A stretch of DNA of 64,000 bases, taken from assembly GCA_019055375.1 (NCBI GenBank), contig JAHQIW010004752.1:434001-498000 (forward strand), in the 5' to 3' direction. Under the pieces are notes generated by a model. It did no database searches. It was not told the origin of the DNA and worked only from the letters and a program-made list of their open reading frames with translations. Position 1 is the first letter of the stretch. Every line of letters begins with the position of its first letter. The position numbers and the translations under genes are program-made. This DNA is from Parelaphostrongylus tenuis (Eukaryota > Nematoda > Chromadorea > Rhabditida > Metastrongylidae). Positions 32,702 to 43,795 of the stretch are shown here, piece after piece.

Positions 32702-33602
32702 AAAAAAAAAACAATCAAAGTACATTACAGGAAGAGAGAACTTGGTCACTGTTCAAATGCTAACAACAGAGTGAAACGAAAGAAGAAAGGCATAGAGGAA
32801 TTGGAGAAAATATTACATCATAAATGTTTTAGTGTATAATTGTAGCAATTGTAGTCGTTATGTCATCCTCTTCGTAAAACATCATTTCCTTACACATTTA
32901 TGAACCTAATCCTTGCAATCTCATTCATGACACAAAAAAAAATTTTACTGAAGCGTGATGCGAAACGAGAGAAGATCACGCGAAATGGCTGTTGTCTCAT
33001 TCCCAATACCATAGAACTCCATCATATGAACGGTTCTGAGCTGAATTGCCACACCACTACGTCATACATTCTCACGATGACGGATTAAGAGTTAAATGCT
33101 GACTTAAACCTGATATATCTGTCTTGAGACAAGGCTATATTCACGTAATGCTCACTGTCTCCAATTCGCGGGAAATCGAAATGCAGCTTTCATGCGAACG
33201 TAACATTCCTAACGAAAGACATGGCTCTTGTTCTCAGGTATATCCTTCTTTTCGATACTGCGTGGAATTGTCAACGAAATGACTACAATTTGAGATCGTT
33301 CTTCTTTGGCGAACAGGCCTCATTTCTGCCAGCAGTATGAGATAGAAAGTAATTTTGGATTAACTCTAGCTCACTCGCTTGAGTCGCAATTGTGACTAAT
33401 GAAAACGGCACATTTACACGAATTTTTCAACCAGATGGTGGAAATAATTGTTCGAGCTCGCTCAAACTCATCTGTCCACCACACGCTCAGCACTCATTGA
33501 CCATTGTGAATAATCTAAAGATCAAAATAGGCGGTGTTTTAGCAAAAGTGGCGTTCTGATCATGCAATAGTATATGAAATCACGAAATTTTTATACTTCA
33601 AA

Positions 33603-33985
33603 GTTTTATAGCAGTTTTATGACAATACGACTGTATATCCAAGAATGTTGAGTGATATATATAGCTTTGAGCCTCGTACTAGAGTTAAACCCCGTTTCAT
33701 CTTCATCGGACTCATGCTAGCTGCTTACTACCGAAGCCCTTGGTACGTCATCATAGCTGAAATTATTGTTAATATGTGCTCAAAAACCAAACTCATTGAC
33801 GTTTGACTGCGACAGCTGCGAGATCGTACATTGCAGAATGACACAAAGGCAAGAACCTTGGTAGTGTTGTGGTTAGTGTACACCCAGATAAAGGAGAAAC
33901 TCGGGTTCAGCTTCCGTCTGAGGTTCACAGTTTTACATATCACTCAGCTTCTAGGTTATTAGCCACTATTGTTCAAAAGAGGTTA
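33603..33985. repeat. S2 head-to-head pair
   Basis: Left unit minus (tail CCAAGAATGTTGAGTG, then TAGAGTTAAACCCCG). Right unit plus (TTGGTAGTGTTGTGGTTAG, GGTTCAGCTTCCGTCTGAGG, then GTTTTACATATCACTCAG). Same outward-tail arrangement as at 3270 and 5893. Confidence 0.55.
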
Positions 33986-35988
33986 CTGACCCCCATTTTG
34001 ACCAGCGATTGACTATCACTTATTTTCAATGGTTATGATGAATTATATGTATTGCACGGACTGTGCGAATATAGAATATCTCGCTATTAATTCAAGTTTC
34101 AAAATTTACAAATGCTGATAGCAGTGTGTTTGTATTCTGGACCACAATGACCTATGCTGAATATCAACATAGATATCAATCAAACCCATAGAATGACTGG
34201 GTAAAGTCTCCATCGCGAGGTTTCTCGTTCATAGCCCTTAATCCCTTCAGTCATCAACATTTACTTCCTGAATTCACATTCTACTTTTTATGCAGTAAAC
34301 AATACTTGCTCGTATCCTGATTAAGCCATTCAGAGAAAATGTCTCATTCCTGAATGAGATAATCGTTTGTTATATGTCTAACATCTCACTTAATTAATTC
34401 AGTAGATAAGCTATCCTGTCTTATTGTCGACGATAATCTTTGCACTTTAGATTATCTTCATTCTATATTTTGTTATCAGCTTATTGCTTATGTTTGCATG
34501 TATATAGAATCTTGGTGACCACAAACTGAGGCTTTTATGGCAACAGCAGCAAAAATTCAACTTAGTAATTTACAACAAGACATAGTATTCGCCATCAATG
34601 GATCCATCAATCCTAAAACTTAGGTAATAATGGAACGTAAAGCTAGAGCCTGGCATCGAAAACACAAGTAATCCACACCAAGGAGATGATGTTATTGGTA
34701 ACTTTGATGATGAAGACGCACATTTACGGCAGTAATTGAAAATTTTTTATGAGACATCGCAATAATCTTCGCTCCAGGTACCAGAAAGACGTTCGAATAT
34801 CTTTCGCATCTGCTCATTTTCCAACTAGCATAATTTAAGCATTTAGAATCAGGACACTTTTTCCAGATTCTTGCCTAATTTTCATTAACCTTAGGCCCAC
34901 TGATTGTAACAGAGATAATTTTTTTCATGGAACGAAAAAAGTGAATAGTGAGCACAATAGAAGTCAAGCGATAGTAATGTTGAGCAGGATTTGAGATAAC
35001 CCTTATGAGTATGATAACATTGTACACTGCATATTGTTCGTGACCATACTCCTGCATGTCTGGAATATTTCAGGCGAACTTTCCCTATGTGGAAATCTAG
35101 CACCATCATGGTAGTTTTTAACGCCGTTCATCGCATGATTGAGGATTTGTCTTCTTGCACCTTGGGAACCATATGGGTCATATTGACCCATGGTTTGTGT
35201 CGTCGCGCATCAGAGTTTTATACGGCGCAAGCATAAAAAGTGGAAATATGGTGAATATTACCTGGTAAATTGAGGTCCCAAGAAAACAATATCACTATCC
35301 AATGATGAAATATCACTATAGAGAATCCTGTAAAGATTTCTATACGTTTTTTGATTGAAAGAATGCCATTTGTTGCGAAATAAACTATTTTTCAACAAGA
35401 GAAATCACACCTTTTCAGAAACAAACACTTTCCGACAGTTATTTAACATTTATGTCTTTTCTTATTTAAGTTTTTGTAGTCGTTCGATAGCTCGAAAAAT
35501 GCCGATTCTCATGGTATACTTTGTTTGTGGTTCGACCTTCACACTTTGTTTTCCTAACCAATAAAATAAAAGGTTCTGCTATCTCAGTCCATTTTTTGGA
35601 CTTCACAGCGAGAATTTTGATGTTAAGTAGCGAAATTCTAAATTGAATTAGATAGAATTACTGGAGGGACACAGAAAAACCTATTCTTAGTGGAAAGACC
35701 GCATAGATTTCCAAAAAAGTCCACTTCTCTATGAACAGAGTGGAATGCAGTCGCATCGCGTGAAGTGTGCTCGTCATTTCCTTGCTTTTTTCACTCAGCA
35801 GAGCTTCTTCACTAGTCTATTAGTATTCGATCATCAGCTTGAAACTGGAAAGTCAAATTTTAAACCTAAAATAAGGGAAGAACTCCACAGTAAGCTTAAC
35901 TAGCGATGAAAGAAGACTTTGTGTTTAAGAGCGCATGTGGCGCAGTGGTCACGGGTATTTCGCATGGCATAAGTGGCCATTGGTTCTA

Positions 35989-36738
35989 GTAGGTTGAGGA
36001 AAAGTTGTAAGAAATTGTTTGTATCTGTTTTGGTGTCGGCCATTTTTTGCTTTGGGCTTATTTGAAATCCCGTCTTCTTCTGCATTGATTTGTATATAAC
36101 TTATCTACCAATCTCACAATGGAGTTAACAAGCAAGCAAATTAGGTTGTTGATAATGCACGAATGGTTGATGGGGTTCAATTGAACATGGACATCTTCAC
36201 TATCTTCACCTTCACCGCTTGTGAAACATTTATTCATGCACCTATTACACCTGAACAAAGACAAAAGTGAAATTCCCACTTCAACTTCTTCCGGCTTTTG
36301 CCAAGCTCATGCAAGACGTTCACATTTGTTCTGTGGCCACAATCAAAGTCATCAGCGAGCATCTGAGTTGCAAATCTTCTTCAATCGCTACAAGCACAAC
36401 TTGACGTTTTACTTCTTTTGGACGACCTGAACACGGCTGATCTTCCGAACCTGCGTCACCTTTGTCAAACTTTTTGAACCACCTATACACCTCTTTTTTC
36501 CAACTGTGCTTTGCCCTAAACCAAGTTGATGCATTCGCTTGCCACCGTTGCATTTCATCCCAACAGCCATTCGTGCATCACTAATAACCCAATTTGCACG
36601 CTCGTTAGCTCTATCTTGAGATAAGTAGATAAATTATATACCAATCAACGCGGGAGAAGACGGGCTTTCAGATGAACCCAAGAATACAAAAATGGCCGAC
36701 ACCCAAAAAAATTTTATCAAAACTTTTCCCCAACCTAC
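35989..36738 (-). mobile_element. Non-autonomous mariner-like element inside an S1 SINE
   Basis: 750 bp. Starts GTAGGTTGAGGAAAAGTT and ends AACTTTTCCCCAACCTAC, with terminal inverted repeats continuing about 120 bp (GTGTCGGCCATTTTT is shared, as is GCCCGTCTTCT / CCCGTCTTCT). Flanked on both sides by TA (35987-35988 and 36739-36740), the mariner target duplication. The interior carries the antisense N-terminal part of a mariner transposase only, so the element cannot move by itself. Confidence 0.85.
36240..36553 (-). pseudogene. Mariner transposase, N-terminal fragment with a frameshift
   Basis: The minus strand reads KKEVYRWFKKFDKGDAGSED and QPCSGRPKEV, the signature of the first mariner helix-turn-helix region (usually RTVRRWFxKFxxGDxxLEDxPRSGRP). 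After a frame change it reads VLHELGKSRKKLKWEFH (usually LHxLGKVKKLDxWVPHEL). The catalytic DDD domain is absent. Confidence 0.75.
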
Positions 36739-37949
36739 TATCTCGCGCTCATGCCTCACCAAGCTTTCCATTCCTTCGGATCGGTAAATTCGTGCGAAAC
36801 TTGCCTGGAAACATAATTAACACTGGGTCAATGTCTCAGTAGGCCACCGCGAGTCATTCTACAGGTCACATATTCATTCTATCACCTCAAAGGAGAATAT
36901 AGTTTGCAGACGACAGCATGGCGCACCCCTCAAAGATTGGTTGAAGCGAAGAGCTTTGTCCTTCTAATTTTTTGTCCTAGGAGTGCGTTTCAACTCCACC
37001 ACGAAATCTGTTCAATTTAGAAATGGACTTTGTAATCTAGGCATACTTCATCGGCAAGAAAAGATTGTATATTGCTGTAAAGAGTTCTATAAGAGGATTT
37101 CCTATCAAAAAGTGCTCATAATTCAAAATCTCCTCGTTTTGAAAAAGGTGCATATGTGGGAAATGAAAGCCTTTAAGCTGTTCTTTTCTCTTTCTTTCGA
37201 AGATCTTGCAAACGTGGATCAAAAAAGCCCATTTTCTGCATTTTCGTCAACATAATTTTCTATTTCTTTGATGTCATGAAAATTTTGTTAAAAATATTCA
37301 TTGAACACTCAAGAACTTGGGGAACATGCTAAAAACTCTCCACTTACTCAGAACGTTTGTACCCTATTTCACAGCACTAGTCTATAGTCTTTTTTGATCC
37401 AGCTATCTTCTATTCGTCACACATATCTGCCTGCCCTTCAATCAGCTCGCAGTGATTGGTCAGGAACAATTCACAAATGATGGCTAACTCCTTGCATGTG
37501 AGCATTAGGTCGCTTTGAACACCTGCTTGTCGTCATCAAAGGACAGAGTTTTGGGTGAAAGAGCTTTACATGACCCAGTATCTGTGACAAATACATTGTC
37601 TTCCATGCTGTCATCAGCTTCATCACTGACCTCCCCTTCGGCACTGCGAGCATGCTAGGCAGAAGATGAATTACTCACATAGGTAAGGAGTAATGTTATC
37701 CATCGGAAGCAGATAGCAGATCAGGTCGCAGTTGTAGTTATGGGCAGGTGCAACCGGCTACAGATAATTCTGTTGAAGTTATCTGAAGCTATTGGATTTC
37801 AACAAAGCACGATACTTCGTCTTGAGACTAATCAACTAAGAAGGAATGCATAGAACTGCTGAATGAGCTCCCTTGTTCGGTAACAAATGCTGCCTTGATA
37901 AATGGTGTTCATAGCCCAATACAAGATGATAAAAATACTTATAGCTCTC

Positions 37950-38262
37950 AAAGGATAAAAGGATGAAGGATAAAGCTCTTGGTGTCGATCAATCCCTGAA
38001 GGATAGGCCATGCCTTTGTCTTCACTTTTTAACTTCGAGTGAGATGATTGAATGCACATCTGGTCTTTACAAAGATTCGCGGTCGCCTCTCGCTGAACCG
38101 AGTCAGTGCTGCTTATCCTCCCAACAAGTCTGCGAGTCCGGTATCAATCTACCGATCCCAGAGTGATGGATGCCTTGATGAGCCATGAGCGCGAGATCGA
38201 TCTATCGACCTTGTGTGCGACGCGAGGCACCTATTACCACTGCGCCCATGCTCTCTCGCTGA
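37950..38262 (-). repeat. S1 SINE copy
   Basis: Reverse orientation: tail AGGATAAAAGGATGAAGGAT, body CTGGTCTTTACAAAGATTCG, head inverse GAGCGCGAGATCGATCTATC and CACTGCGCCCATG. Confidence 0.75.
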
Positions 38263-40286
38263 AAGGATGGAACAAATTTTCTGCACTATATTAAGGTCCC
38301 AACACCTGAAATACGCTGTTGCTAAAAGTTTAGTGGCATCGTATGCAGTGTACAAAACTGTTTTTGGCAAAGTGTAACTTACTATCACAATGATGATTTT
38401 GAGGTATATGTCATGAGATAAGTTAAAAATTGGAAGATTCATCTGGTGATATTTCGTTGGAAAGTGCCTACTGTTAATATAGTTTATAATTTGACGGCAT
38501 TATATTGATTAATGATTACGGACGCCTAATCGTAGCAATGAATAGAGGTGATTGCTCTTGTTATAGGAAATGATTGATAAACGTGAGTGAAATGTGGATA
38601 AATGTAAAAAAGAAAGCATGAAATCGTTTCATAAGAGTCCGAAATACGATTTTTTTCGTGGCCATCTGTGGTTTTTCTTCCAAAAATATGCTGCTTAGAA
38701 GAAAGCATTGGCAGGATTTCCATGTCGCGGCGATGAAACGACACTCATATAGAGTTCGAAGTTACTCCTCTTCCGAGATTGGTGTTCGTAGGCGTTGCAT
38801 CGAGACGGATAGAGCTGAGTGGATCATAACACGATTGAAGTAGCGTTCTTAGCGCTGTCTTTTATGCAAAACTCTGATCACTTTGAGGTGATCTGGCATC
38901 ATTCTGCAGTGCTCCGGAATATTATACGGTCTTTAGGCACTTGTCGAAAATTTTTATTATACACAAACAAAAGAAGATGCTAAGAAAACCAATGTTATAT
39001 GCTAACTATAATTTTTGGATTCTCAAATCTGATGTTCATTACATTACGAAAAAAAGCCGAAAGGTTGCTTAGATCTAACTTGAATGTTTTGATTCTAATC
39101 CTACATTTGATCGAACATCCACCAAAATCTCTTCTTCACTTTGCATGGCAATATTACATTGGTGGAAAAGCAACTGCAGTTTCGGACCGTGCTGAAACCG
39201 CAGTTGGTTTTGTAATTTGCTCCGAATGGCGACAGTAATAGAATGGTGAGCTTCAAGTTTTTCTTTAACATCTCTTGTAGTCCTAAGAGGATCAGCTTCA
39301 ATGAAAACTTTCCCATAACTTCTGATAGGGTTGGTACAAGAGTAATCACGGTTCATTGATAAAGCGCGTTTCCTTTACACGATCTCTTGAACCGTCATTG
39401 TACTGTACGTTCATCGGCAGTTCCTGGGCTAACTGAGGTGATAATATTACGAGTGCTCTCTGTTGTTTTATCATCCCTTTTAAATTCTTGTTCTAGACTC
39501 GTAATCACTCTTGCACCAATGAGCATTCCTTTCCATAGTCTAGATTGAATGCAAAGTTAGCAGCAAGTAACATTATCAATAAAACATGAAGCGATAAATA
39601 CGTATGAAATGATGGAGAGAATTTTTAGACACTTTGTTGATCTGTCTTGACAGTGTTTTTTCCGCTGTACGAATGCCAATACCTTTAATACTACGTCGTA
39701 AAAAACTGGTTGAGCGAGTCTCCCTGCAATTTTGAGGATAGCCAGGCTGTGACGTCCCATAGGGCGTTGTTGTCGACTGCCGGGAAGGGCTGGGGTGGAG
39801 TTCGGCTCCACGCGCGCCGCGACGAGCACATGACCACTTGGACACGGTGTGTTCGGATGACATCAATTTATAAGAGTATATTCCAATATCAAACAGCGCA
39901 TTTCAACATTGTCAAAAGTGCAATTACTTTTTCATCCACCAATTGTCAATAAGTTCCGAAATTCGGAGCATCTAGGGCATACATTTGAGAAGTATATCCT
40001 AAGAATATAGTAATATATACCAGCAGTCGTGATGATGCATTCAATCTTTAGAGGATCATCGTAGCTAAACATGTCAATACCATATTAGTTTAGACATTTT
40101 GAGCACAACTTCTAAGTACTTCTTTGTTCAAGACGCCTTTTAATTTTACACCACGAAGAATGGAATTCATTGTTGATGTCTTAGCGAACACTTATTAATG
40201 TGAAGATATCTTTCAGAATTTATGTTGGAATGACATCAAAAGACTGAGCTTAAAGCGCCTGCTCTCATAAAAGAAAAATTCATTTG

Positions 40287-40543
40287 GCGTTGACAGATTC
40301 CTAGAGGATGTTCATCCATTCAACTTTGTTAAGCAGGGTAAAGGTGGTTAAAAGAATATCTGGCCTTCACAATTGCTTCCATGGTTCTGCCCTTATTAAG
40401 TTAGTGTCGCAGTGATCTCAGAAAAGTCTGACATCGACTTGCCTACCACGAAAGGATTAGAGCCTTCGTGAGCTTAGGGCGAGCGATTAAATCAACGACG
40501 ACACATGTATTGCACACCTCTAAGCATTGTACTATGCGTGCCC
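40287..40543 (-). repeat. Diverged S1 SINE copy
   Basis: Reverse orientation: GGCGTTGACAGATTCC, CTGGCCTTCACAATTGCTTC, then the decayed head inverse with TTGTACTATGCGTGCCC. Older than the other copies by appearance. Confidence 0.55.
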
Positions 40544-41477
40544 TTTCTCTTAGGAAGAATTCATTTCATCAAAATAGTTAACTCGGTTCTCAGTATTTTC
40601 TTTGTAAGCTAAACACTATGTTGTTGAAATACAATTTATCGATCGGTCAACAATTCGGCGGTTTCGCTTATTTCATTACTCTAATAAAAAAAATCATAAA
40701 ACCTAAATTTAAACCGCATCAAGAGCAAAACAATTTTCGATTTTTTTTCGAGTCCTCCACTGAGTTGTCTAAGTGGAGGTCAGCCGTGGAAGGTCAGATA
40801 AGCTTCTAAGAAACTTCCCATATCAGAATGAGTCCTATCTCTGCCGGTTGTTTGAATTCAAGATTTTCATCCGAAATGCATGTCAGTCGATGTGGTCTTG
40901 GAGTGGTTGGTTTCCACTTGGAGAGTTTAGTGGATGACTCAAAAAAGCAGTCAGTATGCTGTAAAGTTGTTCTGCTTTGATTCAATAGAAATCTAGGTTT
41001 GGTTATTTGTTCTGTTGAAGTAATGGAGGTGTGGGTTTGACTGCGTTGTGAGCAAGTTGATCTTTCCAGACTCTGAAGAAGGCGAGGCCGCCGACACGGC
41101 AGCTGAACGACAAATCATATTATAATATTCTTGTTTTGACTTTCAAAAAAAAATCTGTGACTTGTTGAAGAACGCTTAAGTTGATAGAAAATCGGTTTTG
41201 AGAATTGTCCATACCAAATTTTTGAATACCGATTTCGTGGAATCGCCGCTGATAGCCCAATAATCGCCATTAACCGTTTTTCGGACCACTTAATGAAAAG
41301 CGACGGTGATGTCATCGCGCTTTCCTAATCTGACAAGTGCCTCATATCACTCGTTATAAAATGTGACAGTGATTTAAACAAATTTTGCGAATTCCAGAAT
41401 AAACAAATTAGAAATGATCAAAGAAGACTCTGTCCTAGGGAGGATCTATTACAATTAGTATCTACTTATAATCATGC

Positions 41478-41681
41478 TTGGAAAAAAACAAACATTTCAA
41501 ATTATCTTCACAACATGCCGAAGTCTTCAAGAAGAAACTTCGCTGTTTCCTGCAGGCTCAGATTCAAAATGCTGCTCACAGAACTGCTAAACTGAAGGCT
41601 ACAAAAATTATAGCCACAAAACATAATGAAGCTTTTGGGAATATTGCAGCTAGAAAGCCAAAGATTAATGGCCGCATTGAG
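41478..41681 (+). CDS. Possible isolated exon, unknown
   Basis: Open frame with a lysine/alanine-rich helical reading (AEVFKKKLRCFLQAQIQNAA, HRTAKLKATKIIATKHNEAF) ending at a good donor (GAG|GTGAGA). No matching partner exon found. Could be chance. Confidence 0.2.
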
Positions 41682-42329
41682 GTGAGAATCCTTTTTCAAA
41701 AATATAGCTCTATTGGGGCTCTTTCAAACACTATAGGTCATTTTTAGTTGAATGAGCACACATTTGAAACGGTAAAACCAAGCACTATGGTATTATTCAA
41801 GACAACATCTATCGTCAAGCAATTATTTTCCTAGTAATTTTTTTGATTGAGCTAAAATAACCAATGTCTTAGTATCAACTTCAATTTACAAACATAATTT
41901 CTATCAGGGTTTGATTACACTCCCAATTTTTGAATAATTGAAATTGTCTTCGCGAATCGATCGCTTTTCAGTCAAGTAGAGAGTTTTTATCACGTTGAAG
42001 TAGCAGTACTTGGGCGAATCGAAATCATCACTACTGGTGGTTGCTACCCCATGCGTGTTGGAAGATTTCCCAAGACAGAACGACAATAAATTTTGGAACC
42101 CCTCGCCACTTCCGTTTGGGCCTCCTCGTGCAAGTCTTAAAGTTTGAGTTATCTTATTTGTGAGCAAAGAGTTGGTCATAAAAAGTAAAGAAACTAAAAA
42201 ATATAAAAATCTGGGGATAATTCTGTTGCGAATTTACAGTTTGATACGAAAAAGACATCCTTTTATCGTATTGAAATCGTAGATGGGAAAGGGAGTTGGA
42301 ATATTGATATTTCATATCATTTGTGTCGA

Positions 42330-43035
42330 GTGTTATAAGACCACAGCTCAAATTTCAATATGCCACGAAATCGTTTTTGAGCCACGCATGTCGTGTGGTC
42401 TGTTAATAAAGGGGCTGACTTATAGAGCCCGATGTACGTGCTTCGACTTTGCAGTCTCGTCAGTCGGGCAGTTACCCTCTCGTCTTTTGCTAATCTCTGT
42501 AAACGCCTCTATCCTACACTAAAAGTTAGCGACGACGAACGTTTTACACTCTATGTCCAGTGAAATTATCACCGAAACAGAGTGTTGTACACTCGATTGC
42601 TCGTGGCTAGCATATTCGATATATCATATCCTTCGTTTCGAGTGTTTTATTAAGACCACAGCTCAGATTTCAACACGCCACAAAATCATTTTTGAGCCAC
42701 GCATGTCGTGTGGTCTCTTAACAACATGGCTGACTTATAGAGCCCGATACACTCAAAAATCACTCGAAACGAAAGATATGATATACTGAATATACTAGCC
42801 GCAAGCAATTGAGTGTACAACACTCTGTGTTCGGTGATAATTTCACTAGACATAGAGTGTAAAACGTTCGTCGTCGCTAAGTCTTAGTGTGGGAAAGGGG
42901 CACCCACAGAGATTAGCAAAAGACGAGAAAGGGTAACTGCCCGACTGACGAGATCGCAAGATCGAGACACGTGTATCGGGCTCTATAAGTCAGCTCTTTT
43001 ATTGACAGACCACACGACATGCGTGGCTCAAACAT
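42330..43035. repeat. Foldback family F1, copy 2, nested
   Basis: Inverted arms about 42383-42645 and 42760-43035 match over nearly their whole length (for example GACGACGAACGTTTTACACTC and its inverse; GAGCCACGCATGTCGTGTGG and its inverse). The outer segment GACCACAGCTC...AGCCCGAT also occurs a third time in direct orientation in the spacer (42654-42748), so the loop is itself another arm end. Confidence 0.75.
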
Positions 43036-43099
43036 TGATATTTCAGTTTCAAAAAGATTTCAGTGGTTTTCAAATGACTCACCGAGAATCTATAAGCAT

Positions 43100-43275
43100 T
43101 CAGGCAAGCATTTTCGTAATATACCTAAGAAAATTGAGCGGTAAGCAAAATTTCGAGCTCAGGCGGGAGTTGAACCCGCGTTTCACCCATACCGGGATCG
43201 CGTGTTACTGCTACAGCACCGTGGCTACCGCTTACCCACTACTCTTCTTTAGTATCTCTCTGTCATAGGTATCGT
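43100..43275 (-). repeat. S2 SINE unit
   Basis: Minus-strand tRNA-like unit with inverse B-box CAGGCGGGAGTTGAACCCGC and the tail side TACCTAAGAAAATTGAGCGG. A weak plus-strand A-box-like partner (ATTGGTTAGTGGTAGCGG, 43547 onward) may make a pair. Confidence 0.5.
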
Positions 43276-43679
43276 TCACCAACTTATAACAGGTTTAATA
43301 CTTTCGTAATTCTATACTAGTTATAACAGAATGGTGCGATTGAAACTGAATTGACGTTTAGCTAATGCGTGTACCTTAATGTATAAATTTTCTTGCTTAC
43401 AACGCATTGCTTCTCTAACAACTATCGCGAACACCACAGATGACACTTTGCTCCATCGTTCATGGTTGAAAATGGCCCACGATCGAACCCAGTCTTCTCT
43501 ATTAACCTGTATTCAATGAAAAATAATATATGGCGCGTTCATAGCATTGGTTAGTGGTAGCGGCGTTCAAACGTGAACTTTGGGCTTGGTATACACTTAG
43601 GCCGTGGATTAGATGAATTTATATCTTAGATTTCTAGGTAGATTGAAATACTAATTTTATACATTGGTGGACGCGTGAC

Positions 43680-43795
43680 AGCTCACTATGGACGTCAAAT
43701 ATGCACAACTCACCTTCAGGATTCTTAATGAAGTGGAATGTACGGGGCTCCCTCAGGAATTGATCAATGCTCGACGTCTTGCCCTTTTTGTCTTC
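43680..43795 (+). repeat. S1 SINE tail fragment
   Basis: CTCCCTCAGGAATTGATCAA then TGCTCGACGTCTTGCCCTTT: only the 3' part of the family remains. Confidence 0.5.

Larger units (their letters stand above)
35921..36975 (+). repeat. S1 SINE interrupted by a mariner element
   Basis: The head at 35926-35986 (GAGCGCATGTGGCGCAGTGG up to GGTTC) and the body at 36741-36969 (TCTCGCGCTCATG onward) are two halves of one S1 copy. They split exactly at the B-box GGTTC-TA-TCTCGCGCTC. Confidence 0.8.
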
